Shown here piece by piece: positions 44,941 through 56,545 of a stretch of 64,000 nucleotides of DNA. Every line of letters begins with the position of its first letter. The first letter of the stretch is position 1. The position numbers were made by a program, and so were the translations under genes. The stretch is from Zoroaster sp. YZ-2022 (taxonomy: Eukaryota > Echinodermata > Asteroidea > Forcipulatida > Zoroasteridae), in NCBI GenBank assembly GCA_029582265.1, contig CM055837.1:7887926-7951925 (forward strand), in the 5' to 3' direction. The notes beneath the pieces are model-generated. The model did not search any database. It worked only from the letters and a program-made list of their open reading frames with translations, and was not told the origin of the DNA.

Positions 44941-46985
44941 AATAAGATGTACCATGTCGTGATCAGACAGTTCTGAACCAGCTTTCCTACACTCTTGGTC
45001 AACATAAACAACCACGTGTTTTTGTCATAGTTTAATCCCATTGTGGTCAAAATTTAACCCAATCCCGTGGTCAAATTAACCTTATCCTGTAGTCATTTTG
45101 GAATGACACCATTGCCGTGGTCAACCATTTTGACCACATAACGTGTTCAGAACGTGGTCAATTGGATCAAAATTTCACCAAATCCCGTAGTCAATCTTTA
45201 ACCCAATCCCGTAGTAATTTTGGAATGACTTTCAAAAGTACACTTTTGTACAAAATTGGAAACTTGTAGACAATAAGAATATTTGTAATTAAAATTTTAT
45301 TTTGCCATCATATACACATCAGAATTCAGAACATTAATAAACAGTGTATTATATCATCAGATAATAATGTCTGGATACTATTTGTTTGAGTAATTTAGCA
45401 AAAAGTTAAGTCCGTGGGTAAGGGTTTTTTAGGGGACGTGATAGTGAAAAGTGGAATTTTCCCCACCACTGACCCTTTGTCTCATTGTACTTGAATCTAG
45501 GGCAATAAAAGGCTTAACATTCTGGTACAGGTTTTAAAGTGGCTCAATAAAAAACATGCGGCACATGTGATATCCCCCAGAATGTAGCATGACATGATAA
45601 TTGATGAGGAAAAGGTCTAAGAAATGAAAAATGAGGAATTTAGATTTAACATCATTCATAATTAAAAAATCAATTATTATAATTGAAATATCAAAATGTA
45701 GTGCCAAAAATCGGTGTAATTGTTTAGTTACATAATCATGAATCGACCAAGCAAACCATTTGCTTTTCACTGTCCCAGTGCTGGGGGACACTTACGTAAG
45801 TATAACTGACCAGAAAAACAACTGTAAAAAAAAGGGGTGGGTTTATTTTCACTAATGTTCATGGTTCAAATGGGACCATAAAAAAGTAATACTCCCTGAA
45901 GGTCAAAGAATGGATTTTATACAACTGTAAACGGCATTTCTTGTTTCCAAGCTCTATTACATATAAAACACCTGGTAAGTGTTTAATTGAGCTAGATAAT
46001 TAATGTATACACCATTGTTTCATTTTAACCGTACAAAATTTGTACCAAATAAATGTACATTGATTCTAAAAATAGTTGAAACAAAGAAAACACTCATTTT
46101 GTAATTGTCTTTTTCTCAGTTGAATGTTTGTTAATGCAGGCATGTGTCATAATTTGAACTTGAACAAAAATAGCCATCATGTGATTGACAGAGAAAGCAA
46201 ATGATATAGCAACTTATGGATTGAGGAGCCCATCTTGGATAACAAACAATGATTTGAGAGAAGGTAATTTACAAACTGAGTCCCTTCAAAAAGCATACAA
46301 ACTACAGCATGAGCATTTTGCTCATGCTGTAGTTTGTAGGTTTGCAAAATGTAGGCCTCCTCAAATTGGATCAGCACACTACTTCAAACAGCAAAAGTTC
46401 TTTCTGCAAAAATAACTCTCATGTAAACAACCAATTACAAATATAGAGTAAATTTAGAAAGAAGCAAAAAATGATGAAGGATTGTGGTCTATCTCCAGAT
46501 GCTATCAGTGCAGTGTGGTAAGCTGGCAAAATGACCCTAACCTAAAAAAAAAAAAGCCATGATAAAACGGAAGAAAAAATAACCGGGGTTTCACTTAATA
46601 ATATTTACAAGAGAAGTAAAACAGAAAGTGCTAGAGGCCACATAATCCATAAAAGGCACCAAATTTGGAAGAGTTCTGAAAATTTGTTAGTAAATTAAAG
46701 GGACAATATCGTCATGATCAATAGGGCATGGAATCAGAGTGCTAGTTTTAGATTAACTCAGCGACTGAAAATAGTACCCCACATGATAAGGTCATATACT
46801 GTTGCTGCTGCATAAATGAGCCAGTAATTTTCACTGTGTTCATACTAGGACACCGATTCCATGTCCTGTTGAAAGTCTGTTTTGATTGTGATAATAGTGT
46901 CCGTTTAATGTACCAACAGTAAAAAAAAATAAGAAAACTAGAAAGGGAAAAGATTAATCTCGCATCTTGGTTTTTAGGCCACCTA
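44941..46985 (+). repeat. Left arm of a 2-kb inverted repeat
   Basis: It is the reverse complement of 49910-51943 with only scattered differences. It includes a 47-bp piece of LINE sequence at its outer edge, an array of CCGTGGTCAA/TGACCACGGG-type motifs (44990-45230), an 18-bp-stem hairpin at about 46300, and a TTAA MITE. Confidence 0.92.
46699..46904. mobile_element. TTAA MITE (reference copy)
   Basis: Ends AGGGACAATATCGTCATGAT and an inverted, slightly decayed counterpart, flanked by TTAA at 46695-46698 and 46905-46908. TTAA plus a 5'-AGGG end suggests mobilisation by a Kolobok-type transposase. Other copies: 27410, 49977, 18644, 58682, and partial ones at 8786 and 10812. Confidence 0.8.
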
Positions 46986-46986
46986 T

Positions 46987-47136
46987 TCAGCTGTCAATGG
47001 GTCGTTGTTTTAAAACCCTCAATGCAGCTCCCTATGTTTATACACAGCGCACTACTGGTTTGTTGTTATTTTGTACCCACAATACATCACATGACCACTA
47101 CTAGCTCGGAGTCGCCGATTGTGTCTATTGTTATAT
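46987..47136. mobile_element. TIR element fragment, copy D
   Basis: The right 150 bp of the element (GTCAATGGGTCGTTGTTTTA to GATTGTGTCTA) next to the inner end of the left inverted-repeat arm. Confidence 0.8.
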
Positions 47137-47139
47137 TCT

Positions 47140-47560
47140 ACATACCTTCAAACGTCTTAATAAAACGGTGTTAGTCCTCAAACCCCCACTCCTTCAGCAA
47201 AGTTTCCATGTTGTATTCTGCGGTTCGTAAAATTACGGTTTTCTTTCGTCGCGTCGGGCGGCGGGAAAGACCAATGTACGCCTTAAATCATTCGCGCAAT
47301 GTAGTTTAGACATAATGAGAAATCCACACGGTATTACGGTATCACGCGATGGTAAAATGGCAAACTTCTACCAATCCGATTGCTTAATCTGTTTGACCAC
47401 TTTTGTTGCAGTCAAAATGACCTAATAAATGTTGTTATTTAAAAATAATTGCGAACAAGTCGGGGTTAATTCTCGGCAAAAATAACCATGAAAGTTGTCA
47501 GATTAATTTAACGACGGAAATTATAACCACGGACTTTTAAGAGTGATATATATCACTCAT
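47140..47560. other. Probable end of a second CACTA-like element
   Basis: The right edge read on the minus strand is CACTCTTAAAAGTCCGTGGT, close to the CACTCTTAAAACTCCCGGGT end of the element at 26832-30864. No matching left end was fixed. CACTCTTGGTCAAC at 44991 is a candidate. Confidence 0.4.
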
Positions 47561-47564
47561 TATG

Positions 47565-48497
47565 TCTCACAATCGGCGACTCCGAGCTAGTAGTGGTCAT
47601 GTGATGTATAGTGGGTACAAAATAACAACAAACCAGTAGTGCACTGTGTATAAACATAGGGAGCTTCATGTGGAGGGTTTTAAAACAACGACCCATTGAT
47701 AGCTGAATGCCAAGGGAAGGCAAACTGAAGGTTCAAAATCATGTTATATTATTTCTAGAATCTCTGTGCAATTTAGGCTCTGGAATTCACGTAATGCTTT
47801 GTGACTTTGTCAAAGTCGTAGGAGACTAGCATACTACTTTTTCCCGGTTTCGGATTTTCTTTCGGTTCTGGATAGCTGCAAATTAAAAAAAATATGTTTA
47901 ATCCACATCGCTTCAGATAGAAAATTGATACTTTACTGAGGTGAGGAATAACTAATGAACTATCTAATGTGTAATTTTCATCCACTAAACTGCGATCGTT
48001 GTGAAGATATCGATCATTTAGTGACGCAAACTCGGTTGAACACTAAGTCGAAAACGTTAATATACGAAGGTCCCCAAAAAGCGACATTGACGTTCTTTGC
48101 TGCCGACTGGAAAATGTAGTTACATTTTTCAACATTGAATTTGTCTAAAGTTTTTTAAGTCTGTGGTGTATTTTTATATAAAAGAGACGAACAAACATTG
48201 AAGATCGCCCCAAAATGGGTGGTGGCCGAGCCTTGCCCTAGTTCCGGATAAAAACTTCTTCGCGCATTGATAATGTGCGTAATGTTTGGAATTAAAATTG
48301 GGAACATCTCCGATCGATTTAGAGAACTTAAACTCGTGTTCCAACTAACAAATGCAACATCTATGATGTGCCTTGTACAGCAGAAGCACTCGGAAGAAGC
48401 CATGCTTTTCCATACACTGCGCGTCGCTTGCTTGGTTTGTTTACATTTTATACCCACTATGAGTCACGTGACTCCGGTCGCCGATTGTGTCTATTAA
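47565..48497. mobile_element. TIR element copy C, intact length
   Basis: Begins TCTCACAATCGGCGACTCCG and ends CCGATTGTGTCTA, about 930 bp, inverted relative to copy A. It contains the MASSECFCCTRHIIDVAFV frame on the minus strand and neither the LINE nor the SINE, so it serves as the reference for both insertions. Confidence 0.85.
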
Positions 48498-48616
48498 GAA
48501 CATTTTGAGCCAGCGGTTAACGGTAGCTCAGTCAGGGTCTTACTCTTCGTCTGGTAGCCAAGCATTCCCATTGAGCTAAAGTTAGGGCTAACGTGTCATT
48601 GGCTACATTAGTACTT

Positions 48617-48946
48617 CAGGGCCGGATTTAGGACTGGGCAAGCTGGCCAGTTGCCCAGGGGCCTCCACATATTTCATGAAAAAAAAATTGTAAGGAAAAA
48701 TGTAGGCTGACCTGAACTGTAGGCTGGTCTGTAAATATATGCACTGTACTATATTCTTGTTATGATTGATCACGATTGACCTGCTTGCTTGCTTATTCAG
48801 ATTCTTTCTACTAAATTTACTTTATGGATGACTGTAACTATGTCTTGTGACTCTTGTCAACTTTTAGTTTTTAGTATTCTAAGGTAGGGTGGGCCTCCAC
48901 TACTGAATGCTGCCCAGGGTCCTCCACATGTCTAAATCCGGCCCTG
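48617..48946. mobile_element. hAT-like MITE
   Basis: Ends CAGGGCCGGATTTAGGACTG and the complement of CAGGGCCGGATTTAGACATG. Flanked by TTAGTACTT and TTAGTATT, an imperfect 8-9 bp duplication. 330 bp, non-coding. Confidence 0.75.
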
Positions 48947-49591
48947 TTAGTATTAACACAGTTAGTGGTAATGTAATGTTAATATATAGTAAGGGGATTG
49001 TCATTTGCAAAGTCTGCCACATTACACACATTTTGGCCATGATTTTAGAACGGTATTGGGTCCTTATTAATACATAACGTTGTCATGAACATTTGTTGTC
49101 CATCAACACTAAACACAACATAGAGAAAAACTTTTCCCAGTAAAAAACAAGAGTAAATTAGTGCCTATGGATTTTTGAACTTGACCATAGGCGGTAGGCC
49201 TAATTATTATTTAACTTCAAGCAAAGTCACGCGACGTACGCGTGATCCTTCAAGTTCGTTTTCCATATATAGCTTTATCCCACCCGGTGGACTGACTGTC
49301 AGTAGATTTGCGATCAAGTTGATGAGCACCATAAGGCAATTATTGCCGCCCCACCAACACACCGCCATGCCCATGACATCATGCATATGCCACAGACTTG
49401 ATCGCAAGTCTACTGTCACTGCCGGGAATGCTGGGATAAATCCATTTATGGAAATGGAAATTGAACTTGAACTGTCATGTCGCAGTATTCACTATAAACA
49501 AAAGTAGCTGTTTGTGAATGTATGATGACCTTCAGTGAACGCTCGATGGATTAGTGTATATAACTAGTTGCATAATCTTTTATATTTCAGA

Positions 49592-49663
49592 GAATGACAT
49601 TGATGAAGAAGCATTCCAACTTCTTGAAGATGAGGACGGTCCTAACGTTACTAGAGTATATTA
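49592..49663 (+). pseudogene. Possible SAM-domain exon fragment
   Basis: After a TTATATTTCAG acceptor the plus strand reads NDIDEEAFQLLEDEDGPNV before a stop. The pattern D-ID-EAF-LL-ED is typical of the middle of SAM domains. There is no partner exon nearby and no good donor. It could be a remnant of a mobile-element gene. Confidence 0.3.
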
Positions 49664-49909
49664 ATACCACATCTGATAGACAGCTTTTATCAGAGAGCTA
49701 CATGTTGCAGCTTCTACAAACTCGCAGGTATACACTAAATCTATGTTCTCTGTTGCACTAAACTGTTGATCGGATGAGGCTGCCTCAAGTATAATAAAAC
49801 TGTGTTTGGCGGAAGCATTAACAAAGTGATGTTAGAACATTGTTTTTGTGCACTTAATTTGTTTCTTGTAAATTTATGTTTTGAACACAAGATGTTTTTC
49901 CTGTTGTAT

Positions 49910-51943
49910 AGGTGGCCTAAAAACCAAGATGCGAGATTAATATTTTCCCTATTTTTTTTTACTGTTGGTACATTAAACGCACACTATTATCACAATCAAA
50001 ACAGACTTTCAACAGGACATGGAATCGGTGTCCTAGTTTAAGATGAACACAGTGAAAATTACTGGCTCATTTATGCAGCAGCAACAGTATACGACCTCAT
50101 CATGTGGGGTACTATTTTCAGTCGCTGAGTTAATCTAAAACTAGCACTCTGATTCCATGCCCTATTGATCATGACGATATTGTCCCTTTAATTTACTAAC
50201 AAATTTTCAAACCTCTTCAAAATTTGGTGCCTTTTATGGATTATGTGGCCTCTAGCACTCTCTGTTTTACTTCTCTTGTAAATATTATTAAGTTAAACCC
50301 CGGTTTTATTTTTTTTCTGTTTTATCATGCTTTTTTTTTTTTAGGTTAGGGTCATTTTGCCAGCTTACCACACTGCACTGATAGCATCTGGAGATAGACC
50401 ACAATCCTTCATCATTTTTTGCTTCTTTCTAAATTTACTCTATATTTGTAATTGGTTGTTTACATGAGAGTTATTTTTGCAGAAAGAACTTTTGCTGTTT
50501 GAAGTAGTGTGCTGATCCAATTTGAGGAGGCCTACATTTTGCAAACCTACAAACTACAGCATGAGCAAAATGCTCATGCTGTAGTTTGTATGCTTTTTGA
50601 AGGGACTCAGTTTGTAAATTACCTTCTCTCAAATCATTGTTTGTTATCCAAGATGGGCTCCTCAATCCATAAGTTGCTATATCATTTGCTTTCTCTGTCA
50701 ATCACATGATGGCTATTTTTGTTCAAGTTCAAATTATGACACATGCCTGCATTAACAAACATTCAACTGAGAAAAAGACAATTACAAAATGAGTGTTTTC
50801 TTTGTTTCAACTATTTTTTAGAATCAATGTGCATTTATTTGGTACAAATTTTGTACGGTTAAAATGAAACAATGGTGTATACATTAATTATCTAGCTCAA
50901 TTAAACACTTACCAGGTGTTTTATATGTAATAGAGCTTGGAAACAAGAAATGCCTTTTACAGTTGTATAAAATCCATTCTTTGACCTTCAGGGAGTATTA
51001 CTTTTTTATGGTCCCATTTGAACCATGAACATTAGTGAAAATAAACCCACCCCTTTTTTTACAGTTGTTTTTCTGGTCAGTTATACTTACGTAAGTGTCC
51101 CCCTGCACTGGGACAGTGAAAAAACAAATGGTTTGCTTGGTCGATTCATGATTATGTAACTAAACAATTACACCGATTTTTGGCACTACATTTTGATATT
51201 TCAATTATAATAATTGATTTTTTAATTATGAATGATGTTAAATCTAAATTCCTAATTTTTCATTTCTTAGACCTTTTCCTCATCAATTATCATGTCATGC
51301 TACATTCTGGAGGATATCACATGTGCCGCATGTTTTTTTATTGAGCCACTTTAAAACCTGTACCAGAATTTTAAGCCTTTTATTGCCCTAGATTCAAGTA
51401 CAATGAGACAAAGGGTCAGTGGTGGGGAAAAGTCCACTTTTCACTATCACGTCCCCTAAAAAACCCTTACCCACGGACTTAACTTTTTGCTAAATTACTC
51501 AAACAAATAGTATCCAGACATTATTATATGATGATATAATACATTGTTTATTAATGTTCTGAATTCTGATGTATATGACGGCAAAATGAAATTTTAATTA
51601 CAAATATTCTTATTGTGTACAAGTTTCCAATTTTGTACAAAAGTGTACTTTTGAAAGTCATTCCAAAATTACTACGGGATTGGGTTAAAGATTGACTACG
51701 GGATTTGGTGAAATTTTGATCCAATTGACCACGTTCTGAACACGTTATGTGGTCAAAATGGTTGACCACGGCAATGGTGTCATTCCAAAATGACTACAGG
51801 ATAAGGTTAATTTGACCACGGGATTGGCTTAAATTTTGACCACAATGGGGTTAAATTATGACAAAACACGTGGTTGTTTATGTTGACCAAGAGTGTAGGA
51901 AAGCTGGTTCAGAACTGTCTGATCACGACATGGTACATCTTAT
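49910..51943 (-). repeat. Right arm of the 2-kb inverted repeat
   Basis: Mirror of 44941-46985. Its MITE (49977-50187) again has TTAA on both sides. Its outer edge runs directly into LINE coding sequence that continues for 2.3 kb, whereas the left arm stops after 47 bp of it. Confidence 0.92.
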
Positions 51944-54266
51944 TCCTGAATATAAGCAAAAATTGAAACAAGAAAAACCGATTATCAAGCGAGTCAGGAG
52001 TTGGACAATAGAAAGTATTGAAACCCTTCAAGGCTGTTTGATTCTACAGACTGGGACGTTTTTAAATCTTCAAATAATATAAGTGATGCTATCGAAGCCA
52101 TAAGTGACTACATCAGATTCTGTGAATGTATGATCATACCTGAGAAAGTGGTAAAAGTTTATCCAAACAACAAACCCTGGATCACTAAAAATATTCGGGA
52201 GTTACTAAGACAGAAACAACAAGCTTTTTTGAACAATGATCGAGACAGGAAACGACAACTCCAAAGAGAAATAAACAAGCATATCCCACATAGCAAATGG
52301 CAGTTTGGTGGAAAAATTTAAAATAACTTCAAATGTGGTGATCCAAAAAAAGCATGGCAAGGAATGTGGTCAGTCACAGGTTGTGGCAAGAAACAATCTC
52401 TACACCTTCCTGCTGGAGTTCACCCAACGGATTTTGCAAATGGCTTAAACCAATTCTATGCTCGTTTCGATGTTCAGGATTTTAATGAAGAAATGAATAC
52501 CACAAGAACGATTCTCAAAGATAATGTAAATGACACTCATAAAATTGAACTGGGTGTTTCAACTGTGGAGAAGATATTTAAAACAGTTAAAACTAATAAG
52601 GCTTTGGGACCAGATATGGTTTCAGGAAAAAAATTGAAATTGTGTTCTGAACAACTAGCTCCAGTTTTTCATCATTTATTTGAATGGTCACTCAATTGTT
52701 GTGTTGTTCCAATTATCTGGAAAACCTCAACTATCACTCCAGTGCCTAAAATATCTAAACCATGTATTCTAAATGACTATCGACCCAGTCGCACTTACAT
52801 CTATTGCTATGAAGTGTTTTGAGCGTATTATAAGGGATATTTTGGTTGAAGAAACAAAACTGTTTACTGATCCTTTTCAGTTTGCTTATTGTGCAAAAAG
52901 AGGTCTTGAGGATGCTGTTGTTACAATGTTACATTAGATTTATGAACATTTAGACAAACCTAGGTCTTATGTTAGAACACTGTTCATCGATTTTTCATCA
53001 GCGTTTAATACCATGTAGCCCCGTGTATTGATTCGTAAATTACAGAACATGAACACTAATCCTTATGTGTCGTTATGGATCAGTGATTTTCTGTTTAACA
53101 GTTACAGAGAGTTAAAGTTATGCAATCCCTTTCAAACGGTGTGGAATCCAACACAGGTGCTCCACAGGACTGTGTTCTGTCACCACTGCTGTTTGCATTA
53201 TACACTAGTGACCTTAACTATAGCAATAATTCTTGCTCAATTGTTAAGTATGCGTATGATACTTCACTGATTTCTAATGATGACGAGAATTCATACAGAG
53301 ATGAGGTAACTCGTTTTGTTAACTGGTGTGATGAGAACCACCTGGTGATAAATGTTCGGAAAACTAAAGAAATTATTTTTGATTTTCGTAAAATTAAGAA
53401 TGTGATGACACCTCTGAGGATCAATAATGAAGATGTAGAAATTATCGACGAATATAAATACCTCGGGACCTATATTGACAAAGATTTAAATTGGAATTCT
53501 AACATTCAGAAAATGTGTGGTAAGGCAAATCAACGGCTTTATTTCCTTCGCAAACTTAGGTCTTTCAATGTAGATAGAGATAATGTTTTTATTCTACCAG
53601 AGTGTGATTCAATCAGTTATAACCTTCTGTGGTATTGTATGGTTTAATTGTCTGACTGACATAAATATGCAAAAACTTCAGCGTATAACCAGAGCTGCTA
53701 GTAAAATTATTGGTATCAATGTTAAAGAACTTAATGATATCTATGAAAAAGTTCTGATGACCAAACTTGAACTCATTTATACAGATGCCACTCACCCGTT
53801 AAACTCACAGGTAATTTTCTCTAGGCCTGGTATAATTGTCCCCTCTTTGAAATGAACAAACCGTCACAGGTTTTTATTTCTACCAAGTGCAATTCACCTC
53901 TTTAACAAAAGGCATGTTCGCTAAATTTTGATGGGATCGGGAGCAAACAGTGGTTTTCCTGTATGTCTGCGTTGTTGTTACTGTCTTTTTGATCTCTACA
54001 ACTTGTTGCAAATATGTATAGTTTTTGTGTAAATTTTACCGTTTTACCTCTATACTTATTATAACTCTATTATAATAGTGTATTATTAATTTAACTTTAC
54101 CTAATTTAATCTTATATTTTAAAGTAGAACTTTATTTTTTCACTTATTTACTATTTATATTTTTTTATGTTTTTCAATTTGCATATTTTATCTATTTTTA
54201 TTGTACACCTGGAAGTAGTTTTTCATGTTTTTATACATGACTAATAAATATATAATGAAATAATAA
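51897..54266 (+). mobile_element. 5'-truncated CR1/L2/Rex1-type LINE
   Basis: Begins inside the endonuclease end (ELSDHDMVHLIP) and continues through reverse transcriptase to a 3' untranslated region with AATAAA near 54243 and a terminal ATAATGAAATAATAA. Several stops (for example near 52937 and 53017) and frame changes disable it. Confidence 0.88.
52364..53855 (+). pseudogene. Reverse transcriptase of the second LINE, degenerate
   Basis: Motifs in order: TNKALGPDMVSGKKLKLC, ITPVPKISKPCILNDYRP, TLFIDFSSAFNT (first Asp), SNTGAPQDCVLSPLLFALYT, KYAYDTSL at 53246-53266 (the YADD box reads YAYD, losing a catalytic Asp), DEYKYLGTYIDKDLNWNSN, and the thumb part RLYFLRKLRSFNVDR. TAG and TGA codons and frame shifts near 52790, 52937 and 53120 break the frame. 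This copy is inactive. Confidence 0.88.
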
Positions 54267-54274
54267 TGGGTCAG

Positions 54275-54945
54275 GGGCGTAGCAAAGGTGTATTATAGGG
54301 AGGGGTAGAAGCAAATTTACCGAATGACTTCAGCGGTGGTGAGAAATTTTGTGACCCCCGAAAATCGCGTAGGCGCGTAGGCGTTACAAATCCCCCCCCC
54401 CCCAAAAAAAATAATTAATTAAATAAATTAATTATTTAACGAAATTAAATAAAATAAAATAAATAAACACCTAGGGCCAAAAAACTACAAAATCCGCTAC
54501 TAATTAACAAAATTGTGTATTTGGTCGTACGGGAATGAAATATTACATGGGGTGCAAAAATGGGCAAAATATCATTTTAAGCTATTGGTCTCACCTATTT
54601 TGGGGCGAGGTTAGAAGTAGGGGCATGAGACCCAAATGTGCATGCATCTCATATTTTGCCTATTCAGTGGGCGATGCCTCAATATTAAAACAATTGGGGG
54701 CACAATACCAATAACGAACAACCCGTCTTCAGAATTGAAACCTTTGTAATTTTTTTCTCTAAAATGAAAACGGGATACGAGTAAAACATTTTCAGATGTA
54801 GAGTCCTCTGCTATTCTGCCTATTTGTTGGTGCGGGCCACACTATTAAAAACGTGGGCGGTACAACACCATAAACGAGAAACCAGAGTTCAAATTTAGTT
54901 TCAAAGTGTGTCTTAAAAGGAAACAGGATGAAGATAAAACAATTT
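54275..54945 (+). repeat. R3, copy 3
   Basis: Shares CGGGATACGAGTAAAACATT and following sequence with 1555-1740 and 33840-33995. A C10/A7 tract and an AAATTAATT patch split it in the middle. Confidence 0.7.
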
Positions 54946-54949
54946 TAAT

Positions 54950-55750
54950 TTAAAACATTTCCGAATAATTAAGGAAACATTTTTGAACATTTACTGAAAT
55001 TTGTGAATATTAAGAAAATTTTGAGCCAGTTTTTGAGATATTAAACAAAACTATTGAATGCAACATTTTAAAATTTGGTTCAAAAGTGGGGGCAAAATTA
55101 GGAGATTTTCTAAAGAGGGGAGTCCCCTTGCCCCCCCACCCGGCTTCCGCCGACCGTGATGGCGGTAATCTGACGAGTAATACGATTTGAGAAAAGTCGG
55201 AGAGGTTTCTTTTTCCCAACCAATCATCTGGTCTGGTCCCCGCCAAGGGTAAAAACCTGTTAGCACTATACTGATGCATAATTGAATTAATGGGCTTATA
55301 TTACCAATAAGAAAACAGAACACAAAACGAGTTGCGTTTAAGGTTCACCATAAAAATCGAAGGCAGCAGTTTGACTTCAGATCATATAGGTCTATAGATG
55401 ATTTATGTCTTCTCCTTCGAGCCTACCTCAGTAAGGTGAGGTTCAAAGGCCCGCTCAGAGACCCCGGATGCCTTACGATTCTAGACATTCTCTTTGATGG
55501 AGTCAGGGAATATCAGGGACACATCAGTCACGATCAAACTATCATTTTTTATGGTACAGCTCAGTTTTTAGCTTTATATATTTTGGTGTCCGTCGCCGAG
55601 ATGTACCGCTGTAGCAGTAATTTGCTAATAGTTGCACTATATCTATCAGGATCTTATAACTCATGTTAGATCGTTCAAAAGAAAAGAAACACACGTCTTC
55701 TTGTTATGCATGGGTTGAAACTATTTTGTGAATATACTAATCTGATGCCG
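54950..55750. other. Start of intron 1 of gene 2, nothing recognised
   Basis: No exon, known repeat or long frame seen. A CCCCCCACCCGGCTTCCGCC patch near 55130 resembles decayed hAT ends. Confidence 0.4.
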
Positions 55751-55757
55751 TACTTAC

Positions 55758-56129
55758 CTGCTCAGTCTCCGCGGTAGTTTTCACAGATCCTTGTGCGCTT
55801 GTGTCCGAGCTGCCGAAGTATGAAAAGCCACTATCTTGTTTGAAACTCTCGGGGAATTCTTCTTTTCGCGCGTCCTTGAGCTGACAAGTACCATCAGCGG
55901 CATTGTGATTGAACGATAAACAGCATATATTATGCCTCGAGCAAAGCATCATACACTGAATCCGATGTGTTCCCGATTGATTCAGGAACGAGTGACCGAT
56001 CAGTGCGTGATGCTCGTACGGCACAAAAAGGCTTCCACGGGTCCCTGGTCCACAACTGGTCTTGGTCGCCGATGCCTCGTAGGACACCCATGACAACATC
56101 ACCATTATGAACGGTAGCAGCATTTTCAT
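55758..56129 (-). CDS. First exon of a secreted PAN/apple-domain protein (gene 2)
   Basis: From ATG at 56129 to a GAGCAG|GTAAGTA donor, 124 codons, phase 0. Residues 1-21 are a signal peptide (core LLPFIMVMLSW). Residues 26-107 form a PAN/apple module with cysteines 26, 59, 63, 69, 70 and 82. Residues 108-124 are a Ser/Thr-rich linker that would continue smoothly into the exon at 26103 (PPDIATTAADG). One N-glycosylation site (NQS at 50). Exit phase equals the entry phase of that linker exon, supporting one gene of about 34 kb ending at 21730. The first intron would then be 29.6 kb and full of transposons. A nearer, unrecognised second exon cannot be excluded. Confidence 0.8.
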
Positions 56130-56381
56130 TTTGCCCGCCAGACTCGGAACCGAATCTTGTCCACAATTGACGCGACTTTGCTCACATGTGTCATGTTAGA
56201 TCGTCCGTGTAACAGTATATAACGTAATATCAATGGGAGCATTCATTTTAAACGTGGGGGTGTCTGCAATTTTAGAATTTCAATAAATTTCATTTCAAAG
56301 TTAAAGACCATACAAAGTGCCTTGATTTTTTACTCAAAATTGTTCAATATGTATTTAGTTATTGATATGCTATTCAAAAAA

Positions 56382-56545
56382 GCATTGAAACAAATCAGAA
56401 ATTGCTGAAAAAAATGACAATTTGCAGCCAAAATTCCAGCTGTTGAAATCCGCGATGTCACTTTTTTAGATGTTGGACATTTGCGACCCGTGGCGGCAGC
56501 AAACATTTTTCTTGTTTTCATAAGTGACCCCGCTTTAATCTTTGC
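56382..56545 (-). repeat. R2, inverted copy
   Basis: Reverse complement of the 1040-1190 type sequence. The translated block TSRISTAGILAAN..FFQQFLIC is kept. It lies 250-420 bp upstream of the PAN first exon, in what should be its promoter region. Confidence 0.6.

Noticed and set aside
49175..49507. 110-codon plus-strand frame
   Set aside because: No domain or homologous copy in the window. An equally plausible frame exists on the other strand, so likely chance.
46185..50701. Identical 76-codon frame on both arms of the inverted repeat
   Set aside because: Identity follows from the near-identical arms. The frame spans the perfect hairpin and has no recognisable domain, and the opposite strand is equally open.
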